This document shows positions 26,670 to 35,610 of a DNA stretch of 44,034 nt, one piece after another. Below the pieces are notes generated by a model, which saw only the letters and a list, made by a program, of their open reading frames with translations, did not search any database and had not been told where the DNA came from. The DNA comes from an uncultured Muribaculaceae bacterium. Lineage in GTDB: Bacteria; Bacteroidota; Bacteroidia; Bacteroidales; Muribaculaceae. Where the stretch lies: assembly GCA_947625935.1 (NCBI GenBank), contig CANQQE010000028.1, positions 1 to 44,034 of the forward strand. Direction: 5' to 3'. Within the stretch, counting starts at the first letter, position 1. Each line of letters starts with the position of its first letter. The position numbers were made by a program, and so were the translations under genes.

Positions 26670-26838
26670 AAAATCAATCACATAACTGTGTTATCGGTTC
26701 ACTTATTTTATGTTTTAGGGTTAGTATAGATTGTTAGTTCATTAGCTTAATGCTAAAATTGTGTTTTATGTTAGGTTTTAAAAGTCTTTAATTAGACGTA
26801 AACGAGGGCGCTCCGTGAGAAGCGCCCTCGTTGCGTCC
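26670..26838 (+). ncRNA. Candidate small RNA of about 170 nt
   Basis: The gap 26526-26915 contains a consensus promoter and, about 135 bases later, a perfect 12-bp hairpin. Only very short reading frames lie between them (the longest ATG frame I see is about 13 codons). The interval is AT-rich. The hairpin lacks a long T run, so the 3' end is uncertain. It could also be a long leader of the TerD gene at 26916. Confidence 0.4.
26801..26832 (+). terminator. Hairpin terminator before the TerD gene
   Basis: AACGAGGGCGCT pairs exactly with AGCGCCCTCGTT around an 8-base loop. It is followed by mixed sequence rather than a T run. Confidence 0.6.
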
Positions 26839-26915
26839 ATAAAGTGTCAAAAACAAGCAGTATATTCATTTTTTTTGATTAAGTTTGTCGAATAAAACAA
26901 ATATCAGCTTCAGGC

Positions 26916-27515
26916 ATGAATAAAGAGTGTCAAAAAATAGATATAGGCCAACGAACCCATCTGAGTGTAAAGCTAAGATGGCATGGGAAAGTAGACCTTG
27001 ATTTGTCGGCATTTATGCTAAACAAGGATGGTTATATCGACAATGAGTCGGATTTAGTGTTCTATAACTCGACCCATCGAAGCGAAAACTTTGACCCTGA
27101 GCGATATGCCAGTGAGGAAGACTGGATTTCAAAAACCGTGCCCATTTCGGCTGACTCATCATTGATCGGTGCTACCGATGCTGAAGGTATCATTGACGGA
27201 CGCTCTGTTGAAACGATGTCGCTTGACCTGCTGAATGTTAATGAAAATATCTGTAGAATAGTGTTTTGCGTGTCTATTTTTCAATCAAAGCTTTATGGCG
27301 TGGATGAAAATGGGCAACTTCAATCAGATATTTCTCTAATTGACTCTGATACGGGGGAGGTGCTGTCGTCCTTCGCTTTGGATGCGCTGGACGGCTCGGT
27401 GACTTCGACTGAAACGTATGATTTTGAGCGGATACCTAACTATGGATGGGAATGTCGTTTATGCAATGTGACCCATGATGGCGGATTGCACTCTATTATA
27501 GATAAATATGTGTGA
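26916..27515 (+). CDS. TerD family protein
   Basis: A 199-residue cytoplasmic protein of the TerD/CABP family, linked to tellurite resistance and general stress. Family landmarks are LSVKLRWHGKVDLDLSAFMLNKDG near the start, DLVFYNSTHRSE, then the acidic calcium-binding style segment. A final beta-rich part holds FALDALDGSVTSTETYDFERI. Usual TerD operons carry several ter genes; here it stands alone ahead of an unrelated acidic protein. A -7-like TAAGTTTG lies at 26880-26887. Role in this organism not known. Confidence 0.85.
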   Translation: MNKECQKIDIGQRTHLSVKLRWHGKVDLDLSAFMLNKDGYIDNESDLVFYNSTHRSENFDPERYASEEDWISKTVPISADSSLIGATDAEGIIDGRSVETMSLDLLNVNENICRIVFCVSIFQSKLYGVDENGQLQSDISLIDSDTGEVLSSFALDALDGSVTSTETYDFERIPNYGWECRLCNVTHDGGLHSIIDKYV

Positions 27516-27551
27516 CGAAACTTTACCCTGTAAAATTATAATTTCAAAATT

Positions 27552-28310
27552 ATGAATAGGATAGACGTTGATTCCGTATATAAAAACCTCTTGGAACTCG
27601 AAGGGCTTTTGCTTTTGATTCGTGAAAGGGGGGATGAAGCACCCGATGAATTGTTATCATATTTTAAGGAGCGTCTGTTGACACTGTGCGATTCTCTGGG
27701 GGGCGAATTTGCGTTGAATTTCGGAAATCAGAAGAAAAACGATGAATCACCTGTCGTTGATTCCGAGGCTAACGCGTCTCGGAGAGACGATGAAGTCGAT
27801 ATTTGCCCCGCTGTTGACGGTTCGGTTGCGGATATCGACTGTGAGCCTGCCGCGTGTGGAGGATGCGATGGATCTGTTGACGCATCGGTTGAAGAAACCA
27901 CGCAGCATGGACAGAACAATGTTGAGTCAACATCTGAGCCGGATTGCGAACGCATAGCCTCGAATGCAGAATTTGAGGAGGAAGAAGACGCCGACGAGGT
28001 CGATCGGGAGGAAAATGTTGCGGAGTCGTCTGTGGCATCTGATGTAGCCAGAGTGGGTGACATGATACCGCGCCAAGGCCAACATGACCTACGTCGTTCG
28101 TTCACCTTAAATGACCGTTTTCGTTTCCGTCGCGAACTTTTCGGCAACAACGATAATGAATTTGCCGACGCTCTGAATCTCGTATCGGCGATGAACTCAC
28201 TGTCGGAAGCAGAAGAATATTTTTATGATGACCTTGGCTGGGACGCTTCAAACGAGGAGGTCAAGGAGTTCATATCGATTATCTCACGTCACTTTAACGG
28301 TAAGCGTTGA
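27552..28310 (+). CDS. Hypothetical acidic protein upstream of rsmI
   Basis: A 252-residue protein that I do not recognise by family name. It has a helical N-terminal part (1-55), a long low-complexity acidic middle (about 60-165, rich in D, E, S and A), and a C-terminal domain (about 170-252) of well-formed sequence (FTLNDRFRFRRELFGNNDNEF, split here across a helix, then helical segments). The C-terminal domain resembles a segment seen in many Bacteroidetes hypothetical proteins. Its stop overlaps the rsmI start by one base, so translation is coupled. No signal peptide or membrane helix. Function unknown. Confidence 0.75.
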   Translation: MNRIDVDSVYKNLLELEGLLLLIRERGDEAPDELLSYFKERLLTLCDSLGGEFALNFGNQKKNDESPVVDSEANASRRDDEVDICPAVDGSVADIDCEPAACGGCDGSVDASVEETTQHGQNNVESTSEPDCERIASNAEFEEEEDADEVDREENVAESSVASDVARVGDMIPRQGQHDLRRSFTLNDRFRFRRELFGNNDNEFADALNLVSAMNSLSEAEEYFYDDLGWDASNEEVKEFISIISRHFNGKR

Positions 28311-29041
28311 TGGCCGGCAAATTATATATCGTACCAACGCCGGTGGGAAATCTGTCGGATATGTCTCCGCGAGCCATCGAAGTGTTGAAAAACTGTGACC
28401 TGATACTTGCCGAAGATACGCGCACGAGCGCGGTGGTCATGAAGCATTTCGACATAAATGTCCCAATGAGCAGCCATCATAAATTTAACGAGCATGAAAC
28501 CGTCGCACCGTTTATCGAACGGTTAAAAAACGGTGAAACAATCGGATTAGTCTCAGACGCCGGCACTCCTGCTATATCTGATCCCGGATTTATGATGACC
28601 CGCGAATGCCGTCGTGAAGGAATCGAGGTTGAGACGCTTCCGGGGCCTACCGCTTTTGTCCCGGCTTTAGTCAATTCGGGGCTTCCATGCGAGCGGTTTT
28701 GTTTCGAGGGCTTCCTGCCTCAAAAAAAAGGTAGGTCGTCGCGGTTGGCTGAGCTTGGCGACGAGCAGCGCACATTTATAATCTATGAGTCACCGCTCAG
28801 ATTAGTCAAGACTTTAAAGGAGTTGGCTGATGTCTGCGGCCAAGAACGGGAGGCCTCGGTGTCGAGAGAAATTTCAAAATTGCATGATACTACGCATCGA
28901 GGCACTTTGGGTGAACTAATTTCTTATTTTGAACAGAACAATCCGCGAGGAGAGATTGTTGTTGTTGTAAACGGCAAACGCGGTGAAAAGGAGCGTCGCG
29001 TGCACCGCAATAAATATAAGACTGAGCAATCAGAAAACTAA
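28310..29041 (+). CDS. rsmI: 16S rRNA 2'-O-methyltransferase RsmI
   Basis: A 243-residue enzyme that methylates the ribose of C1402 in 16S rRNA. The tetrapyrrole methylase fold is marked by PTPVGNLSDMS near the start, LAEDTRTS, the SAM-site sequence GLVSDAGTPAISDPG (about 83-97) and LPGPTAFVPALVNSGLP. The ATG at 28310 is used; a TTG directly before it would be unusual. Its first base is the last base of the upstream stop codon. Confidence 0.95.
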   Translation: MAGKLYIVPTPVGNLSDMSPRAIEVLKNCDLILAEDTRTSAVVMKHFDINVPMSSHHKFNEHETVAPFIERLKNGETIGLVSDAGTPAISDPGFMMTRECRREGIEVETLPGPTAFVPALVNSGLPCERFCFEGFLPQKKGRSSRLAELGDEQRTFIIYESPLRLVKTLKELADVCGQEREASVSREISKLHDTTHRGTLGELISYFEQNNPRGEIVVVVNGKRGEKERRVHRNKYKTEQSEN

Positions 29042-29079
29042 ATTTCAACTAAATATTTATAAACTTACAAATTATCAAA

Positions 29080-29937
29080 ATGAAAAAGTTAGCATCGACA
29101 TTTGTCACAGCGTTGCTTGTCATGACGGCATGTAACGGAAGTAAGAGCGAATCGACAGAAGGTGTTCCCACCACCCACGATTCATTGGAAGTCGCTCTTG
29201 CCAATCAGGACAGCCTTCTGAATCTGATGAACGACATTACCGAGGGAATGAACCAGATTAAGGATCTGGAGCAGATATTGTCGAATACCGCAGATCTTGG
29301 GGCGGAATCGAAATCACGCCGCGACCAGGTGCGTGAGGATATGGTGGCCATCCAGAAGGCACTTCAGGAACGTCGTCAGCGTCTGGAGGAACTTGAGAAA
29401 AAGTTGGCGTCGAGCAATTCAAACAATGCTACTCTGCGCAAGTCAATCGAGAGCCTGAAGTCACAGATAGCCTCTCAGGAATCGACAATCGAAACGCTGC
29501 GCAATGACCTCGCCGCAGCCAATATCCATATTGAGAAACTTGGCATGACGGTCGATTCTCTCAATACGACGGTGGAGGGCGTTACCGCAGAACGTGACGC
29601 AGCCCAGCAACAATCGATGAAGCTTAATGAAGAACTCAACACTTGCTACTATGCCATAGGAAGCAAGAAGGAGCTCAAGGAAAACAACATAATTGAAACC
29701 GGCTTCCTGCGCAAGACCAAGATTATGCCCAGCGATTTCAAACAAGGGTTCTTTACCACCGCCGACAAGACCAATATATCGGTTATCAATCTGCACTCTA
29801 AAAAAGCTAAAGTGCTTACTAACCAACCGGCAGATTCTTATGAAATTGTTGACGAAAATGGTCAGAAGGTACTGAAAATCACCAACTCGAAACGCTTCTG
29901 GGGCCTGTCGAACTATCTTGTTATCCAAATCGACTGA
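29080..29937 (+). CDS. Coiled-coil lipoprotein, Cbp1-like
   Basis: A 285-residue predicted lipoprotein. The signal ends in a lipobox (LVMTAC, Cys near 18). A long coiled coil covers about 40-200. A compact C-terminal domain (about 205-285) holds CYYAIGSKKELKENNI, GFLRKTKI and ends in LVIQID. That C-terminal pattern resembles proteins annotated as Cbp1-family collagen-binding adhesins in Bacteroides; I recall the pattern but cannot run a comparison. Collagen binding is therefore only an inherited label. It has a strong terminator downstream. Confidence 0.7.
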   Translation: MKKLASTFVTALLVMTACNGSKSESTEGVPTTHDSLEVALANQDSLLNLMNDITEGMNQIKDLEQILSNTADLGAESKSRRDQVREDMVAIQKALQERRQRLEELEKKLASSNSNNATLRKSIESLKSQIASQESTIETLRNDLAAANIHIEKLGMTVDSLNTTVEGVTAERDAAQQQSMKLNEELNTCYYAIGSKKELKENNIIETGFLRKTKIMPSDFKQGFFTTADKTNISVINLHSKKAKVLTNQPADSYEIVDENGQKVLKITNSKRFWGLSNYLVIQID

Positions 29938-29961
29938 TAATATCAACGATAATAGTATAAG

Positions 29962-29993
29962 AATCTCCGCTGTCACATGAGACGGCGGAGATT
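29962..29993 (+). terminator. Rho-independent terminator
   Basis: AATCTCCGC pairs with GCGGAGATT, extended inward by GTC/GAC, and followed by TCTTTT. It ends the Cbp1-like transcript. Confidence 0.8.
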
Positions 29994-30022
29994 TCTTTTA
30001 GCTCTATTTTGTAATTAAATGA

Positions 30023-30054
30023 TTTCCCAATGTCTTAAATTATCGCTATCTTTG
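30023..30054 (+). promoter_or_regulatory. Promoter of the purU-his cluster
   Basis: TATCTTTG (30047-30054) is a perfect -7 box. TTTC at 30023-30026, 20 bases upstream, is one base off the -33 consensus. Start is predicted near 30061. Confidence 0.5.
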
Positions 30055-30083
30055 CCATCGGTTTTACAATTATTCAATTTCTG

Positions 30084-30956
30084 ATGGTGGAAAAGAAAAA
30101 ACAGAATACAGCGGTGCTGTTGATGCATTGCCCTGATAAGCCAGGTATTATTGCCGTGATAACAGAATTTATTAATGCAAACGGTGGTAATATACTCTAT
30201 CTGGACCAGTATGTAGACCGAATCAACGGCGTTTTCTATATGAGGGTGGAATGGGATCTCGACAATTTCGGGATTCCGTCGGAAAAAATCAATGACTATT
30301 TTCAGACGCTGTATGCCCAGCGTTATGAGCTGACTTATAAACTATCGTTCACATCCAAGCCACAAAGAATGGCGATTTTCGTATCGAAAATGTCGCATTG
30401 TCTGTATGACATACTCGCCAGATACATAGCGGGTGAATGGGATGTCGAGATTCCGCTTATAATCAGCAACCATCCTGATTTGAAAATTGTCGCTGACCAG
30501 TTTGGCATTCCTTTTGAAGTGGTTCCGCTAAACAGCAGCAATAAAATTGAGATGGAACAGGTCGAATTTGACCTTTTGGCTCGATATGACATAGATTTTA
30601 TTGTTCTGGCACGATATATGCAGGTGTTGTCGGAGGATTTTATAAACAGATACCACGACCGCATAATCAACATCCATCATTCGTTCCTTCCGGCTTTCGT
30701 CGGAGCAAAGCCATATCATGCCGCATATCAGCGTGGGGTCAAGCTAATCGGAGCAACAAGCCACTATGTCACTACCGACCTTGACGCAGGGCCTATCATA
30801 GAGCAAGATATTGTCAGGATAACACATAAGGACACAATCGATGATCTGGTGAAAAAAGGCCGCGATCTGGAGAAGATTGTATTGTCGCGAGCTGTCGAGA
30901 AACATATCCAAAGAAAGATATTGACATACAACAATAAGACTGTTGTTTTTAGCTGA
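30084..30956 (+). CDS. purU: Formyltetrahydrofolate deformylase PurU
   Basis: A 290-residue enzyme that hydrolyses 10-formyl-THF to formate and THF, balancing one-carbon units with purine and histidine synthesis. An N-terminal ACT domain (about 8-85) precedes the formyltransferase domain. The catalytic set is visible: N196 and H198 in INIHHSFLPAF, and D234 in TTDLDAGPI. It lies 9 bases before hisH, in one likely transcript with hisHAF. Histidine synthesis releases AICAR, which consumes 10-formyl-THF, so the neighbours fit metabolically. Confidence 0.95.
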   Translation: MVEKKKQNTAVLLMHCPDKPGIIAVITEFINANGGNILYLDQYVDRINGVFYMRVEWDLDNFGIPSEKINDYFQTLYAQRYELTYKLSFTSKPQRMAIFVSKMSHCLYDILARYIAGEWDVEIPLIISNHPDLKIVADQFGIPFEVVPLNSSNKIEMEQVEFDLLARYDIDFIVLARYMQVLSEDFINRYHDRIINIHHSFLPAFVGAKPYHAAYQRGVKLIGATSHYVTTDLDAGPIIEQDIVRITHKDTIDDLVKKGRDLEKIVLSRAVEKHIQRKILTYNNKTVVFS

Positions 30957-30965
30957 TTTTGAAAG

Positions 30966-31559
30966 ATGGCGCAAATTGCGATTGTGAAATATAACGCCGG
31001 CAATAATTTCTCGGTACTATGCGCATTACGCCGCCTTGGCGTTGACGCTGTTGTCACCGATGATCCGGCACAGTTGCGAGACGCCGACAAAGTTATATTC
31101 CCCGGAGTGGGTGAAGCGGCATCGGCAATGGCGCATCTTCGTTCTACCGGTCTTGACCGTGTCATCGCTTCGCTGGCACAGCCTGTGCTCGGTATATGTA
31201 TCGGACAGCAGTTGATGTGCCGGTACTCAGAGGAGGGCGATGTGGACTGTATCGGGATTTTTGACGCGGATGTAAAACGCTTTAAATCTGTCGGCAATGA
31301 TTTCAAAATACCTCACACGGGTTGGGATACATTGTCGGTGGTTAATGGCGGATTTCTGCCAAAAGAGATTTCGGGACGTTATGTCTACTATGTGCACAGT
31401 TATTATGTGCCTGTTATTCCTGATACCGCGGCAATTACGGACTACATTGTTCCGTTCAGCGCTGCATTGCACCGCGATAACTTTTATGCGACCCAGTTTC
31501 ATCCAGAAAAAAGCGGCTCTGTAGGGGAGTCGGTTCTCAAATCATTTTTGGAGTTATGA
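30966..31559 (+). CDS. hisH: Imidazole glycerol phosphate synthase glutaminase subunit HisH
   Basis: A 197-residue class I glutamine amidotransferase supplying ammonia to HisF. The nucleophile is C78 in GICIGQQLMC, and the dyad residues are H179 and E181 in FHPEKSG. The oxyanion segment and PGVGEA near 46 are typical of HisH. Overlaps hisA by four bases (ATGA). Confidence 0.95.
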   Translation: MAQIAIVKYNAGNNFSVLCALRRLGVDAVVTDDPAQLRDADKVIFPGVGEAASAMAHLRSTGLDRVIASLAQPVLGICIGQQLMCRYSEEGDVDCIGIFDADVKRFKSVGNDFKIPHTGWDTLSVVNGGFLPKEISGRYVYYVHSYYVPVIPDTAAITDYIVPFSAALHRDNFYATQFHPEKSGSVGESVLKSFLEL

Positions 31560-32284
31560 TAGAAATAATCCCGGCTATTGACATAATTGGAGGAAAATGC
31601 GTCAGGCTTACCCAAGGGGACTATAATGAAGTCAAATCGTACTCGGACAGTCCTGTCGATATGGCTCTCAGATTTGTGGATGCCGGCTGCCGTAGGCTGC
31701 ATTTGGTGGATCTTGATGGCGCAAAAGCCAGTCATGTAGTAAACTACAAGACATTGGAGAATATCGTGACCAAGACATCATTGATAGTGGATTTTGGCGG
31801 GGGAGTAAAAACAGACGAAGACCTGTCAATAGCGATGGATTGCGGAGCTTCGATGGTAACCGGTGGAAGCGTGGCGGTTAAATCGCCTGACCGCTTTATC
31901 GGATGGCTTACGAAATATGGTGGGGACGTCGTGATTTTGGGGGCAGATGCGAAAAACCGCAAAATAGCCACTTCTGGATGGCTTAATGACTCATCATTAG
32001 ACGTAATCGATTTTATCTCAGATTATAAAAATAAAGGAGTCAAAAAAGTTATCTCTACCGACATCGGACTTGATGGGATGCTTTCGGGCCCGTCGCTGGA
32101 GCTTTATAAGGAGATAATCGAGAAAGTGGACGGAATCTATCTGATAGCGAGCGGCGGCGTCTCGTCTATGGCTGACGTGGAAAGGCTTGACGAGTTGTCT
32201 GTGCCTGAAGTCATAGTCGGGAAGGCTATTTATGAAAGCCGTATTACGCTTAAAGATTTGGAGTCATATAATTTGAAACGTTGA
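31556..32284 (+). CDS. hisA: Phosphoribosylformimino-AICAR ribotide isomerase HisA
   Basis: A 242-residue (beta-alpha)8 isomerase. Catalytic D9 lies in IIPAIDIIGG, with the matching second-half aspartate in GADAKN near residue 127. Phosphate-binding GGGVKT and ASGGVSS loops are present in the two half-barrels. Length is normal. It sits between hisH and hisF in the expected order. Confidence 0.95.
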   Translation: MIEIIPAIDIIGGKCVRLTQGDYNEVKSYSDSPVDMALRFVDAGCRRLHLVDLDGAKASHVVNYKTLENIVTKTSLIVDFGGGVKTDEDLSIAMDCGASMVTGGSVAVKSPDRFIGWLTKYGGDVVILGADAKNRKIATSGWLNDSSLDVIDFISDYKNKGVKKVISTDIGLDGMLSGPSLELYKEIIEKVDGIYLIASGGVSSMADVERLDELSVPEVIVGKAIYESRITLKDLESYNLKR

Positions 32285-32292
32285 AATAGAGT

Positions 32293-33048
32293 ATGTTGGC
32301 TAAACGTATCATCCCATGCCTCGACGTGAAGGACGGTCAGACCGTGAAAGGGGTTAATTTTGTGAATTTCAGGGATGCCGGAGACCCGGTAGCACTTGGG
32401 GAGCGTTACAGTCGGGAGGGTGCGGATGAGCTGGTGTATCTTGATATAACCGCTTCGCATGAGGGGCGAAAGACATTTGTAAATCTTGTCAGTCGGGTTG
32501 CTGAACGTGTAAGCATCCCTTTCACCGTCGGTGGAGGAATCAATGCGGTTGATGATGTCGATAAGTTGTTGAATGCCGGAGCCGATAAGGTGTCAGTCAA
32601 TTCCGCAGCGTTGCGTAATCCTGATTTGATTGACGGTATATCAAGGCGTTTTGGCAATCAGGTTTGTGTCGTTGCAATTGATGCCAGATGCGTTAACGGG
32701 GAGTGGATATGCCACATAAACGGCGGCCGCATACCGACTGAACGAAAGTTGGTCGAATGGGCTTATGAGGCTCAAGAACGCGGTGCTGGCGAGATATTGT
32801 TCACGAGCATGGATCACGACGGCGTTAAGACGGGATTTGCTTGTGACGCACTTGCCAAGTTGCACGAATCGCTCCAGATTCCTGTGATAGCTTCAGGTGG
32901 CGCAGGGGATTACGGGCATTTTTACGATGTGTTTACAGCGGGTGGAGCTGACGCCGCTCTCGCTGCAAGCATATTTCACTTCAATGAAATATCAATTCCT
33001 CAATTAAAAAATTACCTCGGCACACGAGGCGTCGAGGTAAGACTCTGA
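32293..33048 (+). CDS. hisF: Imidazole glycerol phosphate synthase cyclase subunit HisF
   Basis: A 251-residue (beta-alpha)8 cyclase that joins HisH-derived ammonia to PRFAR, giving imidazole glycerol phosphate and AICAR. Catalytic D11 is in PCLDVKDG and D130 in VAIDAR. Phosphate loops VGGGIN and ASGGAGD are intact. It is 8 bases after hisA and ends this partial histidine cluster (hisG, D, C, B and IE are not in the window). A hairpin overlaps its last codons. Confidence 0.95.
   Translation: MLAKRIIPCLDVKDGQTVKGVNFVNFRDAGDPVALGERYSREGADELVYLDITASHEGRKTFVNLVSRVAERVSIPFTVGGGINAVDDVDKLLNAGADKVSVNSAALRNPDLIDGISRRFGNQVCVVAIDARCVNGEWICHINGGRIPTERKLVEWAYEAQERGAGEILFTSMDHDGVKTGFACDALAKLHESLQIPVIASGGAGDYGHFYDVFTAGGADAALAASIFHFNEISIPQLKNYLGTRGVEVRL
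33012..33040 (+). terminator. Hairpin overlapping the end of hisF
   Basis: TTACCTCG pairs with CGAGGTAA around a 13-base loop, within the last dozen codons of hisF. The T-rich stretch after the stop codon (33050-33060) makes it a possible terminator between converging hisF and prfC. Confidence 0.45.
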
Positions 33049-33083
33049 CTTTTATAATTTTATGGTGTAAACGTGTTCCTGTA

Positions 33084-34664
33084 TCAGAATTCGCTCGAAA
33101 AGTGGAATCTAATTTTGGGAAAGTCGTTTTGTGCCATTGTGAGCACATAGCCCGAATCGGCAAGAAATACATCTCTGCCATCGCGGTCGATTGCCATGAA
33201 TTGATGTTTCCTCTTTTTAAACGCTTCAAGAGCGTCGTTGTCATCGCTCTCAATCCAACAGGCTTTGTGAAGCGAAACGGGTTCCCATCGGCATTGCGCT
33301 CCATATTCGTGCAACAGGCGGTATTGTATAACCTCAAATTGAAGCTGGCCGACTGTGCCAATTAATTTTCGTCCATTGAATTGATTGATAAATAACTGAG
33401 CCACACCTTCATCCATGAGCTGCTGTATCCCTTTCTCAAGCTGCTTTGATTTCATGGGGTCGGTGTTCTCGATGTATTTGAACATTTCGGGCGAAAAGCT
33501 CGGTAGGCCTTTGAAATGAAGTTCCTCTCCAGATGTCAAGGTGTCACCGATTTTGAAGTTGCCTGTGTCGGGTATTCCGACAATATCGCCGGGGAACGCT
33601 TCATCTACGATACTCTTTTTTTGAGCCATAAATGCGGTTGGAGCGGCAAAACGCATCATTTTCCCGGTGCGTATGTGCTTATAATTAGCATTGCGTTCAA
33701 ACTTCCCTGAGCAGACCTTTACAAATGCGATACAACTGCGATGATTGGGATCCATATTGGCGTGTATTTTAAACACGAATCCGGTGAATGGTTCTTCTTC
33801 AGGATTGATTTGTCGCTCTTCTGCGTTCACGGGCTTGGGTGACGGCGCTATTTTTACAAAGCAGTCGAGTAGTTCTTTAACTCCGAATGTGTTCAGTGCC
33901 GAACCAAAGAAGACCGGTGCCAGTGAGCCGTTAAGATATTCACTGACATTAAATTCCGGGTATACGCCTTCAATCAATTCAAGGTCATCGCGTAGTTTTG
34001 AGGCATCGGTCTCGCCAACTGCCTCGTCAATAGCCTTGTCGTTGATGTCATCTATTTCCACTCGTTCCGATACCTTTTGTTTGTTGGGTGTGAACAAATC
34101 AAGAGAATGCTCATAGATATTGTAGACGCCTTTGAATTTAGCTCCGATATTGATTGGCCATGACAGAGGTCGTACGGTTATTTTAAGTTCTGACTCAAGT
34201 TCGTCGAGGATTTCAAAGGGATCGCGACCTTCGCGATCGAGTTTGTTGACGAATATTATTACAGGAGTATTGCGCATCCGGCATACCTCCATCAACTTTC
34301 TCGTCTGTTGCTCGACACCTTTTGCCACGTCTACCACGATGATAACACTGTCAACGGCCGTCAGCGTTCGATAAGTGTCCTCGGCAAAATCCTGGTGACC
34401 CGGAGTATCGAGTATGTTTATCTTGTAATCCCCATAGTTGAAACCCATCACGGAGGTCGCTACCGATATTCCGCGCTGTTTCTCGATGTCCATCCAGTCG
34501 GATGTCGCTGTCTTTTTTATTTTGTTTGATTTGACAGCTCCCGCGATGTGGATAGCGCCTCCAAAAAGCAGAAGTTTTTCGGTCAAGGTCGTCTTTCCGG
34601 CATCAGGATGGCTAATGATTGCGAATGTGCGCCGGCGTTTTATTTCATCAGAGATTGAAGCCAC
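33084..34664 (-). CDS. prfC: Peptide chain release factor 3 (PrfC)
   Basis: A 526-residue translational GTPase that recycles RF1 and RF2 after termination. G motifs are visible: HPDAGKTT (19-26), DTPGH (86-90) and NKLD (140-143). The body matches RF3 rather than EF-G, with HIAGAVKSNK and KTATSDWMDIEKQRGISV. The best start is a GTG at 34664: the protein begins directly with the conserved EIKRRRTFAIISHP, and no in-frame ATG fits. It follows rfbD by 14 bases. Confidence 0.95.
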   Translation of the reverse strand: MASISDEIKRRRTFAIISHPDAGKTTLTEKLLLFGGAIHIAGAVKSNKIKKTATSDWMDIEKQRGISVATSVMGFNYGDYKINILDTPGHQDFAEDTYRTLTAVDSVIIVVDVAKGVEQQTRKLMEVCRMRNTPVIIFVNKLDREGRDPFEILDELESELKITVRPLSWPINIGAKFKGVYNIYEHSLDLFTPNKQKVSERVEIDDINDKAIDEAVGETDASKLRDDLELIEGVYPEFNVSEYLNGSLAPVFFGSALNTFGVKELLDCFVKIAPSPKPVNAEERQINPEEEPFTGFVFKIHANMDPNHRSCIAFVKVCSGKFERNANYKHIRTGKMMRFAAPTAFMAQKKSIVDEAFPGDIVGIPDTGNFKIGDTLTSGEELHFKGLPSFSPEMFKYIENTDPMKSKQLEKGIQQLMDEGVAQLFINQFNGRKLIGTVGQLQFEVIQYRLLHEYGAQCRWEPVSLHKACWIESDDNDALEAFKKRKHQFMAIDRDGRDVFLADSGYVLTMAQNDFPKIRFHFSSEF

Positions 34665-34678
34665 GTTATATTCGGGAT

Positions 34679-35536
34679 TTATTGTTTTGACATACGGTTA
34701 ATGCAATCGGCGAGACTCTCTTCCCAATGAGGAATCTCCACACCGTAGGTCGCCTTGATCCTGCTTTTATTGAGAATGCTGTAGTATGGGCGTGACGCCG
34801 GGGTGGGGTAGTCTTCGGTAGGTATCGGGACAACGGGACATTTAAGGCCGCGAATTCTGATAATGGCTTTAGCGAAATCATACCATGAGCACACTCCTTC
34901 GTTTGAGAAATGATATATGCCCTCTACCCATTGGTGGGATTGCAGTATTTTAACAATTGCTTTAGCCAGATCAACGGCGTAGGTCGGTGTTCCGATTTGA
35001 TCGGCTACGACCTTCAGCTCTTTGCCCTCAGCCGCTCGTTTAAGTATCGTCTTAACAAAATTGTGGCCATATGGAGAATATAGCCAAGCCGTGCGAATGA
35101 TGATGCTCTCGGGCGCAAGCGCAAGCAACGCGGTCTCTCCTTTACGCTTTGATGTTCCGTATTGAGAGATTGGATTGACTTTATCAGATTCGGAATAGGG
35201 CTTGTGGGCAGTCCCGTCGAAGACATAATCGGTAGAGATGTGTATCACCTTTATCCCGTTAGCATCGGCGGCTTTGGCTATATTTTTCACAGCATCGACA
35301 TTGATCGCAGTGCATTGGAGCTTGTCCTCCTCAGCCTTGTCGACTGCGGTGTAAGCGGCGCAATTTACGATGTGGGTGACATCGTTTTTCGTGACGAAAT
35401 GCTCTACTGCGCCGGCGTCTGTCAAATCGAGCTCTTCAATGTCGGTGTACAAGACCTGACCCGGAAAATCAACCTCGAGCTGATTTCTCAATTCATGCCC
35501 AAGCTGGCCGTTTGCGCCTGTTACAAGTATATTCAT
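34679..35536 (-). CDS. rfbD: dTDP-4-dehydrorhamnose reductase RfbD
   Basis: A 285-residue short-chain reductase making dTDP-L-rhamnose, a surface polysaccharide precursor. The NADPH-binding loop GANGQLG is at 7-13, the STDYVFDG segment at 101-108, and the catalytic pair is Y126 and K130 in YGTSK. It is in one minus-strand run with the DUF4924 gene (74-base gap) and prfC (14-base gap). rfbA, B and C are not nearby. Confidence 0.93.
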   Translation of the reverse strand: MNILVTGANGQLGHELRNQLEVDFPGQVLYTDIEELDLTDAGAVEHFVTKNDVTHIVNCAAYTAVDKAEEDKLQCTAINVDAVKNIAKAADANGIKVIHISTDYVFDGTAHKPYSESDKVNPISQYGTSKRKGETALLALAPESIIIRTAWLYSPYGHNFVKTILKRAAEGKELKVVADQIGTPTYAVDLAKAIVKILQSHQWVEGIYHFSNEGVCSWYDFAKAIIRIRGLKCPVVPIPTEDYPTPASRPYYSILNKSRIKATYGVEIPHWEESLADCINRMSKQ

Positions 35537-35610
35537 TGCGTGACTTTTTTGTAAATCGACTGCAAAGTTACACTGTTTGTGCTAAAATTGCAACAGGCAA
35601 TCGGGTTGTG

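Noticed and set aside
27530-27553. AT-rich inverted repeat before the acidic protein gene
   Set aside because: The pairing is imperfect and of a kind expected by chance in AT-rich spacers.
27728-28150. Minus-strand serine-rich frame of 140 codons
   Set aside because: It mirrors the acidic low-complexity part of the gene at 27552-28310, where GA-rich codons read backwards as serine.
28720-28732. Eight-A run in rsmI as a possible slippage switch
   Set aside because: Short A runs are common in AAA/AAG lysine codons, and a housekeeping methyltransferase is an unlikely phase-variable gene.
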